Shown here: positions 25,361-32,647 of the stretch, piece by piece
Numbering within the stretch: the stretch's first letter is position 1
How the letters are laid out: each line of letters opens with the position of its first letter
Translations under genes and position numbers: made by a program
The notes under the pieces: model-generated
What the model was told of the DNA's origin: nothing
Databases searched by the model: none
The model's input: only the letters and a program-made list of their open reading frames with translations
Source: Marivita sp051859345
Lineage (GTDB): Bacteria > Pseudomonadota > Alphaproteobacteria > Rhodobacterales > Rhodobacteraceae
NCBI RefSeq assembly: GCF_051859345.1
Contig: NZ_JBHYFV010000009.1
Location: 58,616-122,615 of the forward strand
Direction of reading: 5' to 3'
Length of the DNA stretch: 64,000 bases

Positions 25361-27214
25361 ATGTTGAAGATTGAAGATATCACCTACGCGGTTGAAGGGC
25401 GGCCTTTGTTCGAGGGCGCATCGGCGGTTATTCCGGATGGTCACAAGGTTGGTCTTGTGGGGCCGAACGGGGCTGGAAAGACAACCCTGTTTCGCCTTAT
25501 TCGCGGAGATTTGGCGCTGGAAGGTGGCGCGATTTCGGTTCCCCGCGGCGCACGCGTGGGCGGGGTGTCGCAGGAAGTGCCAGGGTCCGATGTGTCGTTG
25601 CTCGACACCGTGCTGGCCGCAGACACCGAGCGCGCGGCGCTGATGGAAGAGGCCGAGACGGCGACGGATGGCGCGCGCATTGCAGAAGTGCAGACACGGC
25701 TGGCGGATATTGATGCCTGGTCTGCAGAAGCCCGCGCAGCGTCGATCCTCAAGGGGTTGGGCTTTGACGATGCCGAGCAATTGATGCCGTGCAGCGCCTT
25801 TTCCGGTGGTTGGCGGATGCGGGTCGCCCTAGCGGGGGTGCTGTTTTCGGAACCCGATCTGTTGTTGCTGGATGAGCCGACCAACTATCTTGATCTTGAA
25901 GGCGCGCTATGGCTGGAAAGCTACCTGGCGAAATATCCCTATACGGTGATTGTGATCAGCCATGACCGCGGGTTGTTGAACCGGGCTGTGGGATCGATCC
26001 TGCATCTCGAAGACCGTCAGTTGACCTATTATCAGGGCCCCTATGACCAATTTGCGCGGCAGCGGGCGGAGCGGCGCGCGCAAGCGACGGCGGTGGCCAA
26101 GAAGCAGCAGGCGCGGGTGGCGCATCTGCAATCCTTTGTCGACCGGTTCCGCGCCAAGGCCAGCAAGGCAAAGCAGGCGCAATCGCGGCTCAAGATGATC
26201 GAACGGATGGACATGGTCACGGCGCCCGAGGATATCGCCAAGCGGGTGTTCACGTTCCCACAGCCGGACGAGCTGTCGCCGCCGATCATCCGGGTCGAGA
26301 ATGGCGTGACCGGGTATGGTGAGACCGAAGTGCTGCGCAAGCTGGACCTGCGGATCGACCAGGATGACCGGATCGCGCTTCTGGGCAAGAACGGTCAGGG
26401 TAAGTCGACCCTGGCCAAGCTGCTGTCGGATCGGTTGCCACTGATGGCGGGGCGGATCACGCGATCCTCGAAGTTACGCATCGGGTTCTTTGCCCAGCAC
26501 CAGGTGGACGAGTTGCATGTGGACGAGACGCCGCTGGAGCACTTGCGGCGCGCGCGTCCGCACGAAATGCCAACGCGGCACCGGGCGCGGCTGGCGGGCT
26601 TTGGCTTGATGGCGGCGCAGGCGGAAACCGTGGTGGGCAAGCTTTCGGGGGGGCAGAAGGCGCGGTTGTCGCTGCTGCTGGCCACCCTGGATGCGCCGCA
26701 TCTGTTGATCCTGGACGAGCCGACCAACCACCTTGACATCGAAAGCCGCGAGGCGCTGGTCGAGGCGCTGACCGCCTATTCCGGCGCGGTCATTCTGGTG
26801 AGCCACGACATGCACCTCTTGTCGATGGTGGCGGACCGCCTGTGGCTGGTCAAGGACGGGTCGGTGACGCCTTACGAAGACGACCTGGACGCCTATCGCA
26901 CCATGCTGTTGACGTCTGACAAGCCGGTCAAGGCGGACAAGCCCAAGCCGGCGCGCCCTGCCCGGCCCGACCGGGACGCGATGCTGGCGATCAAGGCCGA
27001 AGTCCGCAAATGCGAAGCGCGGGTGGAAAAGATCGAGGGGATGCGCGAAACGCTGGCGAAAAAGCTGGCCGATCCGGCGCTTTATGAACCCGGCCGCAAA
27101 GGCGAACTCGAGACCTGGAACAAGAAATACGCCGAGGTGATGGACGGTCTGCGCCGCGCCGAGGCGCTTTGGGAAGCCGCGGCACAGAAGCTCGAGTTTG
27201 CCGAAAGCGCCTGA
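25361..27214 (+). CDS. ABC-F family ATPase (translation factor type)
   Basis: A 617-residue protein with two ABC ATPase domains and no membrane segments. Domain 1 has Walker A GPNGAGKTT, signature FSGGWRMRVALA and Walker B LLLLDEPTNYLDLE. A charged linker at about 230-290 (RFRAKASKAKQAQSRLKMIERM) separates it from domain 2, with Walker A GKNGQGKST, signature LSGGQKARLSLL and LLILDEPTNHLDIE. A coiled-coil C-terminus (about 540-610) follows. This layout is that of ABC-F proteins (YheS/Uup/EttA group), which act on ribosomes. The C-terminal coiled coil favours the YheS/Uup type. Confidence 0.92.
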   Translation: MLKIEDITYAVEGRPLFEGASAVIPDGHKVGLVGPNGAGKTTLFRLIRGDLALEGGAISVPRGARVGGVSQEVPGSDVSLLDTVLAADTERAALMEEAETATDGARIAEVQTRLADIDAWSAEARAASILKGLGFDDAEQLMPCSAFSGGWRMRVALAGVLFSEPDLLLLDEPTNYLDLEGALWLESYLAKYPYTVIVISHDRGLLNRAVGSILHLEDRQLTYYQGPYDQFARQRAERRAQATAVAKKQQARVAHLQSFVDRFRAKASKAKQAQSRLKMIERMDMVTAPEDIAKRVFTFPQPDELSPPIIRVENGVTGYGETEVLRKLDLRIDQDDRIALLGKNGQGKSTLAKLLSDRLPLMAGRITRSSKLRIGFFAQHQVDELHVDETPLEHLRRARPHEMPTRHRARLAGFGLMAAQAETVVGKLSGGQKARLSLLLATLDAPHLLILDEPTNHLDIESREALVEALTAYSGAVILVSHDMHLLSMVADRLWLVKDGSVTPYEDDLDAYRTMLLTSDKPVKADKPKPARPARPDRDAMLAIKAEVRKCEARVEKIEGMRETLAKKLADPALYEPGRKGELETWNKKYAEVMDGLRRAEALWEAAAQKLEFAESA

Positions 27215-27270
27215 CAGGGGGTTGGTCGAAGGACTTGCGTGTGTGCATCAAACATGGTTGAGCGTGACGG

Positions 27271-27894
27271 ATGGACACTGCTTTCCTGATATCCGCGTTT
27301 GTTACGCTGCTCGTGGTCATTGACCCGATCGGTTTGACGCCGGTCTTCATTGCCCTGACGCCGGGCCTGTCGACCCAAGAGCGGCGCGCAATTGCCATCC
27401 GGGCGACGGTCATTGCGGCAGGCCTGCTGTTTCTTTTTGCGTTTCTGGGTGAGCAGGTACTTGGCTTCATCGGGATTTCCATGCCCGCGTTTCGCATTGC
27501 CGGGGGTATCCTGTTGTTTCTGACGGCGTTGGACATGTTGTTTGAACGCCGCACCAAGCGCCGCGAGGATCAGGTCGACCGGGACGATGTTCCCGATCCA
27601 TCTGTCTTTCCGATCGCGATCCCGCTGATTGCCGGACCGGGCGCGATTGCGTCGATCATTCTGTTGGTCGGACAGGCCGAGGGCACCCTTGGCATGGTGT
27701 CGGTTCTGGGCGTCATGGTGGTTGTTCTGGCGATCGTGTTCCTTCTGTTTCTGAGCGCATCGCCGATCGAGCGGGCGCTGGGCAAGACCGGGATCGTGGT
27801 GGTGACGCGGCTTCTGGGGATGCTGTTGGCGGCCTTGTCGGTGCAGTTTGTGCTGGACGGCATTCGTGGCTTCGGGGTGGTGCTGGGCAGCTGA
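27271..27894 (+). CDS. MarC family membrane protein
   Basis: A 207-residue protein with about six hydrophobic segments. MarC/UPF0056 features are FVTLLVVIDPIGLTPVFIALT in the first segment and FPIAIPLIAGPGAIASIILL in the middle. The family is an inner-membrane group with no settled transport role. It follows the ABC-F gene by about 56 bp and precedes the membrane protease gene by about 71 bp on the same strand. Confidence 0.92.
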   Translation: MDTAFLISAFVTLLVVIDPIGLTPVFIALTPGLSTQERRAIAIRATVIAAGLLFLFAFLGEQVLGFIGISMPAFRIAGGILLFLTALDMLFERRTKRREDQVDRDDVPDPSVFPIAIPLIAGPGAIASIILLVGQAEGTLGMVSVLGVMVVVLAIVFLLFLSASPIERALGKTGIVVVTRLLGMLLAALSVQFVLDGIRGFGVVLGS

Positions 27895-27965
27895 CCCCCC
27901 GGCCCTACACATTCGCAGGCCAAGTCCCTACATTTTAGCCAGACACAGGCCTTGGGGGTAACGCA

Positions 27966-28547
27966 ATGTCGACGATGGACTACGGAAATCTGGCATATCT
28001 TGTGCTTTTGGGCGCTGTGCTGGTTTTCTGGTTCTTCATTCAGAACCGCCAGAGCCTGAACAAGACGCTGCAACAAGCGGCCGTCTGGGGTCTCATCTTT
28101 CTGGGGGTGATTGCAGCGGTGGGCCTTTGGGACGACATCCGCCAGAACGCGCAGCCACAGCAGCTTGTCGTGGAGGACTCTGGTCGCATCGAAGTGCCGC
28201 GCGGGCCGGACGGGCATTACTACCTGACGCTGGACATCAATGATGCCCCCGTCCGTTTTGTCGTGGACACCGGGGCAACCAGCATGGTGTTGACGCAGGA
28301 GGACGCGCTGCGGGTCGGGCTTACTGAAGAGGACATCATCTTCTTCTCCGAAGCCATGACCGCAAATGGACCGGTGCGCACGGCCCCGGTCCGGCTGGAC
28401 GATGTGTCGCTGGGACCGTTTCACGATACCAATGTGCGGGCTTTCGTGAATGAAGGCGAAATGTCCAAATCGCTTTTGGGAATGGAGTATCTCAATCTGT
28501 TTGCCCGGTTGGAAATCAATGGTGGCCGGTTGATCCTGGAACGCTGA
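27966..28547 (+). CDS. membrane-anchored retropepsin-like aspartic protease
   Basis: A 193-residue protein with two N-terminal membrane segments (about 9-26 and 38-55) and a C-terminal clan AA domain. The active-site motif is FVVDTGATSMVLT (Asp about 102), with the hydrophobic LLGMEYLNLFARLEI following, as in the TIGR02281 family. Such proteins work as dimers like retropepsins, with the catalytic domain probably periplasmic. The substrate is unknown. It sits between marC and bpt. Confidence 0.88.
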   Translation: MSTMDYGNLAYLVLLGAVLVFWFFIQNRQSLNKTLQQAAVWGLIFLGVIAAVGLWDDIRQNAQPQQLVVEDSGRIEVPRGPDGHYYLTLDINDAPVRFVVDTGATSMVLTQEDALRVGLTEEDIIFFSEAMTANGPVRTAPVRLDDVSLGPFHDTNVRAFVNEGEMSKSLLGMEYLNLFARLEINGGRLILER

Positions 28548-28623
28548 ACGATCCCCGTTTCTGGGGGGTTGGCTGATCCGGAGGCTTGGGCTACGTTCTC
28601 ACCATATCGACGAAGAGATCTCT

Positions 28624-29436
28624 ATGCGCCATTCGCTGCCACTCGCGCCGCAGTTTTATGTGACTGCGCCTCAACCCTGCCCGTATCTGCCTGGCAGAAT
28701 GGAACGCAAGCTGTTCACTGCGCTTCAGGGCGATGCTGCGGACAAGCTGAACAACAGCCTGTCAAAGCAGGGGTTCCGGCGGTCGCAGAACGTGCTGTAC
28801 CGGCCGTCCTGTTCGGATTGCGCGGCCTGTCTTTCCGCGCGGATATCGGTTGACGGGTTTCGCCTGTCGCGCAGTCAGAAACGAACCCTCAAGCGCAATG
28901 CGCATCTGCGGCGTCGTGCCTCGAGCGCCTGGGCAACCGAGGATCAATACGAGCTGTTTCGCACCTATCTGGATGCGCGCCATGCAGATGGCGGCATGGC
29001 GGATATGGACGTATTTGATTTTGCCGCGATGGTCGAGGAGACTCCGATCCGGTCGCGGGTGATCGAATATTCCGACAGCGAGACACGCCAGCTTCAGGCG
29101 GTGTGCCTGACCGATGTGCTCGATGACGGGTTGAGCATGGTCTATTCGTTCTACAGCCCGGATGTGCCCGCACAAAGCCTTGGAACCTACATGATCCTTG
29201 ATCACGTCGAAATCGCCCGAGAGGCTGGCCTGCCCTATGTCTATCTTGGCTACTGGGTGCCGGGCAGCACAAAAATGGGATACAAGGCGTCGTTCTCGGG
29301 CCTTGAGCTGTTTCGCCACGGGGGATGGGAGCCGTTCCAGACACCCGACAGCTATTGCGCGGACACCCATCCGATGTCGACCGATCCGATTGCGGAACAG
29401 GTCGCCAATATTTCGTTGCCAGACCTGCGAAGCTGA
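28624..29436 (+). CDS. bpt: aspartate/glutamate leucyltransferase (Bpt)
   Basis: Bpt adds Leu to N-terminal Asp or Glu of proteins, marking them for ClpS/ClpAP (N-degron pathway). The 270-residue protein has the ATE N-terminal Cys motifs CPYLPGRMERK and CSDCAACLSAR and the C-terminal block YVYLGYWVPGSTKMGYKASF. The length is that of bacterial Bpt rather than eukaryotic ATE1. About 200 bp separate it from the puc operator. Confidence 0.95.
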   Translation: MRHSLPLAPQFYVTAPQPCPYLPGRMERKLFTALQGDAADKLNNSLSKQGFRRSQNVLYRPSCSDCAACLSARISVDGFRLSRSQKRTLKRNAHLRRRASSAWATEDQYELFRTYLDARHADGGMADMDVFDFAAMVEETPIRSRVIEYSDSETRQLQAVCLTDVLDDGLSMVYSFYSPDVPAQSLGTYMILDHVEIAREAGLPYVYLGYWVPGSTKMGYKASFSGLELFRHGGWEPFQTPDSYCADTHPMSTDPIAEQVANISLPDLRS

Positions 29437-29633
29437 GGCTGCCGGATCGCGTGACCGGGCCCTGAGACATAAGCGACGCCGGAATCGTCTCAGATCGACG
29501 AAAATCCACTCCAGGTACAGGAATCAGCAGGTTTTGCATGGTTTTCACGCGCGAACTTGTGATTTGGGCGGCGTTTGATGCGCATGCCCTAACGTAAGGC
29601 ATTGATTTCATAAGGTATGGTTCCACCGCAATG

Positions 29634-29677
29634 TGTCAGGATATATTTACACTTGATGGTGTAAAGTTTGCCTGACA
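29634..29677 (+). promoter_or_regulatory. paired PpsR/CrtJ operator of puc
   Basis: Two perfect TGT-N12-ACA sites lie at 29634-29651 and 29660-29677. Together they form a symmetric array with TGTCAGG and CCTGACA as outer arms and TTTACAC/GTGTAAA as inner arms around TTGATG. TGT-N12-ACA is the established PpsR/CrtJ recognition sequence, the aerobic/light repressor of photosynthesis genes. The second site lies over the spacer of the predicted puc promoter. Confidence 0.85.
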
Positions 29678-29681
29678 TTAT
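29653..29681 (+). promoter_or_regulatory. predicted sigma70-type puc promoter
   Basis: A -35 element TTGATG (29653-29658), a 17-bp spacer and a -10 element CATTAT (29676-29681) place transcription start near 29688, giving a leader of about 110 nt before pucB. The match is 4/6 at both boxes, typical of a repressed promoter needing an activator or derepression. Confidence 0.5.
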
Positions 29682-29796
29682 TATGAGCACTGACTGTGCT
29701 GTTCAGCGGGGCGGTCGGGGAGACGCGAGCGTGACCGGCAGTCTTTATTACAGGTCACTCTGCGCTCCGTTTACATAACCACGGAGGAGATCGGAT

Positions 29797-29952
29797 ATGA
29801 CCGACGATCCAGATAAAGTATGGCCAACCGGCCTGACGCTCAAAGAAGCTGAAGAAGTCCACAGCTATCTTATCGACGGCACCCGCGTGTTTGGGGCCAT
29901 TGCGCTTGTGGCGCATTTTCTTGTGGCGGTCTCGACGCCATGGCTCGGATAA
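29797..29952 (+). CDS. pucB: LH2 antenna beta subunit (PucB)
   Basis: A 51-residue bacteriochlorophyll-binding polypeptide of the peripheral antenna, one membrane helix with the N-terminus in the cytoplasm. VWPTGLTLKEAEEVH and the helix RVFGAIALVAHFLVAV-STPWLG are near-identical in pattern to Rhodobacter sphaeroides PucB. His22 and His40 are the conserved bacteriochlorophyll-liganding positions. GGAGGAGA lies nine bases before the ATG. pucA follows after a 12-bp gap, so the two are made together. Confidence 0.96.
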   Translation: MTDDPDKVWPTGLTLKEAEEVHSYLIDGTRVFGAIALVAHFLVAVSTPWLG

Positions 29953-29964
29953 GGGGGTAATGTC

Positions 29965-30312
29965 ATGAACAATGCCAAAATGTGGCTTGTGGTGTCGCCC
30001 TCAGTGGGCGTTCCCGTTTTTCTTGGTGCAGTTGCGGTGGGCTCGTTTGCCGTCCATGTCGCAGTTCTGAGCAAGGTATCCTGGTACAATGACTATTTGT
30101 CCGGTCAGGAGCTTGGCTCGGGTGACGAAATGGCTGCTGCTGCCCTTGTGCCGGATGTCGACACGGCCAAAGCGTCTTATGTGCGTCCCCTCGAGAATGG
30201 CAATCAGGAAGTCACCGTCATCATGCCGGACGGGACAACCGCACGCGCCATCCTTCAACCAAACGACGTTCTCGCCTCCGCCGGGTCGCCGTCGTTATTG
30301 GTCGCTGACTGA
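29965..30312 (+). CDS. pucA: LH2 antenna alpha subunit (PucA) with long C-terminal extension
   Basis: The first 48 residues align without gaps to R. sphaeroides PucA: MNNAKMWLVV, the helix VGVPVFLGAVAVGSFAVHVAVL with the B850-type ligand His31, Trp40 and Tyr44. Position 45 is Leu where sphaeroides PucA has Tyr. The protein is 115 residues, roughly twice the usual 50-60. The extra part (about 60-115) is polar and periplasmic by topology, with VRPLENGNQEVTVIMPDGTTA. Extended alpha subunits are known (R. sphaeroides Puc2A), but the role of the tail is unclear. A strong hairpin follows the stop. Confidence 0.93.
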   Translation: MNNAKMWLVVSPSVGVPVFLGAVAVGSFAVHVAVLSKVSWYNDYLSGQELGSGDEMAAAALVPDVDTAKASYVRPLENGNQEVTVIMPDGTTARAILQPNDVLASAGSPSLLVAD

Positions 30313-30316
30313 ACAC

Positions 30317-30345
30317 ATCACCTCTTGGCGGAATCGCCAGGTGAT
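30317..30345 (+). terminator. intercistronic hairpin between pucA and pucC
   Basis: ATCACCT-ctt-GGCG-gaat-CGCC-a-GGTGAT forms a two-part stem just after the pucA stop, followed by TATTTT. By analogy with other puc operons it would stabilise the abundant pucBA message and attenuate read-through into pucC. A second stem (GGCCGT/ACGGCC, 30366-30390, loop containing six T) follows. Confidence 0.65.
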
Positions 30346-30419
30346 ATTTTCCTCCGGACACCTTGGGCCGTTCATTTTTTGAGGACGGCCTGAGGTTCCG
30401 CCGCGACAATTGGAAAATC

Positions 30420-31859
30420 ATGTTTAACTATCGGTCATTTGCACTGAACAACCTTGCCAGGATTGCACCGCGATTTCTGCCATTTGCAGATGTCGCAACC
30501 GACGAAGTTCCGCTGTCGAAACTCTTGCGCCTGTCCCTGTTTCAGGTGACGGTCGGCATGGCGCTGGTTCTTTTGGTTGGAACATTGAACCGCGTGATGA
30601 TCGTTGAACTGTCCGTTCCTGCAACCCTTGTTGCCGGGATGTTGGCTTTGCCGCTGGTGTTTGCCCCCTTCCGCACACTGATCGGGTTCAAGTCGGACAC
30701 GCATGTCTCGGCCCTTGGCTGGAGACGCGTTCCGTATATCTGGAAGGGCACGTTGTATCAGTTCGGCGGTTTCGCCATCATGCCCTTCGCTCTTCTGGTT
30801 CTGTCCGGCTATGGCGAGGCCGTCGATGCACCACGCTGGATCGGGTTGTCATCTGCGGCACTTGCCTTTTTGCTGGTTGGTGCCGGCGCTCATATCGTGC
30901 AGACGGTCGGGCTCGCCCTTGCCACGGATCTGGTGGATGAAGAGGATCATCCGAAAGTTGTCGGACTGATGTATGTCATGCTTCTTTTGGGGATGGTGGT
31001 CAGCGCGCTGATCTATGGCGCGCTGCTTGAGACCTATTCGCCGGGACGCCTTGTGCAGGTCATTCAGGGTTCTGCGGTCGTCACCGTTGCCATCAATTTC
31101 TTTGCCATCTGGAAGCAAGAGGCGCGCGACCGCGTGCGCGCCCGCGAGATGGAAGTCGCCCCGCGCATCCAGTTTCGTCAGGCCTGGAGCGATCTGGTCG
31201 CGCGACAGGGGATGCTGCCCCTGCTGGTGATCATCGGGCTGGGCACGTTCGGGTTCGGCATGGCGGATGTTCTGCTGGAACCCTACGGCGCACAAGCGCT
31301 GGGATTGAGCGTCGCGGAGACAACCAAACTGACCGCCCTGCTGGCTTTGGGTACGCTGATCGGTTTTGCCTGCGCGTCCTACAGTCTTGGTGCCGGCGGC
31401 ACGCCGATACGTCTTGCCCGCATGGGGGCACTGATTGGCATTCCGGGATTTGCCGCGATCGTTCTGTCCTCGACCCTGATCGGAACCCCGCTTTTTCTTG
31501 CGGGCATTTTTGCCACCGGGCTTGGTGCCGGGCTTTTTGGGCATGCGACGCTGACCGCAACCCTTCGGGCCGCGCCTGCAAACCAGATCGGTCTGTCCCT
31601 TGGCGCATGGGGCGCCGTGCAGGCCACCTGCGCGGGTGTGGGCATCGCCCTTGCAGGACTTGTCCGCGATATCCTTGTTGGACTGGATGTATTGGGTGGT
31701 CTTGATCCAACAACGCCCTATGACGTCGTGTTCATTATCGAGATCGCCTTTCTTGCGTTGGCTGTGCTTGTCGCCTTTCGGTACACGTCCGGCGCAGGAG
31801 AGGCTGAAGACGTGCCGCGCGCGGCCAAGCACCACCCCAAATCAATGGAGGTCACATGA
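30420..31859 (+). CDS. pucC: LH2 assembly membrane protein PucC
   Basis: PucC (BCD family, MFS-like) is required for light-harvesting complex assembly, perhaps delivering bacteriochlorophyll. About 479 residues and twelve predicted helices. The block LGPRFLPFADV-like start (APRFLPFADVATDEVPLSKLL), LLRLSLFQVTVGMALVLLVG, LNRVMIVEL and FKSDTHVSALGWRRVPYIWKG identify the family. I chose ATG 30420 because the homologous N-terminus begins there; a TTG at 30363 in frame would lie inside the hairpin region. Its stop overlaps the ATG of the next gene by four bases. Confidence 0.95.
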   Translation: MFNYRSFALNNLARIAPRFLPFADVATDEVPLSKLLRLSLFQVTVGMALVLLVGTLNRVMIVELSVPATLVAGMLALPLVFAPFRTLIGFKSDTHVSALGWRRVPYIWKGTLYQFGGFAIMPFALLVLSGYGEAVDAPRWIGLSSAALAFLLVGAGAHIVQTVGLALATDLVDEEDHPKVVGLMYVMLLLGMVVSALIYGALLETYSPGRLVQVIQGSAVVTVAINFFAIWKQEARDRVRAREMEVAPRIQFRQAWSDLVARQGMLPLLVIIGLGTFGFGMADVLLEPYGAQALGLSVAETTKLTALLALGTLIGFACASYSLGAGGTPIRLARMGALIGIPGFAAIVLSSTLIGTPLFLAGIFATGLGAGLFGHATLTATLRAAPANQIGLSLGAWGAVQATCAGVGIALAGLVRDILVGLDVLGGLDPTTPYDVVFIIEIAFLALAVLVAFRYTSGAGEAEDVPRAAKHHPKSMEVT

Positions 31860-32551
31860 CCAAGGTAATTTCACGACTTTTTGCCGATGCGGCCAAAGCC
31901 CAAGCCGTAAAGGCCGATCTGCTGAGCAAAGGCTTTCCGACCAAGGCAGTTCTCACGTTTGGGGCGGAAGACAAACCCGGTGCGGATGACCTGAAAAACC
32001 TGGGCATGGAGAAAAAGACGGCCACGGCCTATGCCAAGAACATTGGCAAAGGCAGTACTGCCATGGTTGTGCTGGCCACCTATAAGCCTTTGGGGGCCGC
32101 ACGCATTGCCCGAGAGGCCTTTGCAGCAACAGAGACAATTGATGTCGGGGACTTGTCGGAAGAAACCTATGTCAAGGAAGAGCCGAAAGGTGCAACCGAG
32201 TCTGTCAGCGTTCTCAAGGATCATCCGCTTTTCCTGACCCGGAGACGCGACATCGAGGAACACCGTCCCGGTCTTGTATCGCAATCGCTTGGGCTTCGGA
32301 TGCTTTTGCCGCACAAGACCGGCAAGAGGTCCGTCATCAGGGGCGGGCGGTATATGTCGCGGTCTTTCTGGCCAATGCCGTTGCTTACCAAGAACCGGCA
32401 TTCCGACTCTGTCATCAGTGGTGGCAAATACATCTCGAAGTACTTCTGGCCGATGCCTTTGGTGACCACCAGCGAACGTCGTAATTCCGTCATTCCAAAC
32501 GGCGGCACACCGTTTTCCCGGATGCTGAACCTGCCATTGCTGATCAAATAG
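31856..32551 (+). CDS. puc-operon protein with 26-residue C-terminal repeats
   Basis: A 231-residue protein coupled to pucC (ATGA overlap). Residues 1-95 look like a small alpha/beta fold resembling the YflT/general-stress 17M domain (VISRLFADAAKAQAVKADL, LLSKGFPTKAVL, STAMVVLATYKPLGAARIA). An acidic linker (96-115) leads to a basic tail with tandem units at 159-184, 185-210 and 211-231, pattern SVI-x-GG-x-Y-x-S-x-x-FWPMPL. A degenerate unit may precede at 133-158. It has no membrane helix or signal. R. capsulatus has pucD and pucE in this position, but I cannot show homology. A role in LH2 assembly or antenna stoichiometry is inferred from position only. Confidence 0.85.
   Translation: MTKVISRLFADAAKAQAVKADLLSKGFPTKAVLTFGAEDKPGADDLKNLGMEKKTATAYAKNIGKGSTAMVVLATYKPLGAARIAREAFAATETIDVGDLSEETYVKEEPKGATESVSVLKDHPLFLTRRRDIEEHRPGLVSQSLGLRMLLPHKTGKRSVIRGGRYMSRSFWPMPLLTKNRHSDSVISGGKYISKYFWPMPLVTTSERRNSVIPNGGTPFSRMLNLPLLIK
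32330..32551 (+). repeat. 78-bp in-frame tandem repeats
   Basis: Three units at 32330-32407, 32408-32485 and 32486-32551 (last truncated) encode the 26-residue protein repeats. Units 1 and 2 share GTCATCAG, TTCTGGCC and ATGCC at the same offsets but differ at many codon third positions, so the repeat is kept at protein level rather than being a recent duplication. Confidence 0.8.
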
Positions 32552-32601
32552 ACGGGTCACATAGCGCAGGCCGCCTTTCGGGGCAGACATGATCCAAACA
32601 A

Positions 32602-32626
32602 AAAGGCCGCTCTTTCGGGCGGCCTT
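32602..32626. terminator. bidirectional terminator between puc operon and dctM
   Basis: AAAGGCCGC-tctttcg-GGCGGCCTTT hairpin with TTTCTT on the plus side and TTTTTGTTT on the minus side, placed between the stop at 32551 (+) and the dctM stop at 32648 (-). Confidence 0.85.
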
Positions 32627-32647
32627 TCTTGCGTGATGCGTAGAAGT

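Noticed and set aside
29437..29633. Further promoter or small gene between bpt and the puc operator
   Set aside because: No open frame with a ribosome site and no clear operator was found in these 197 bp.
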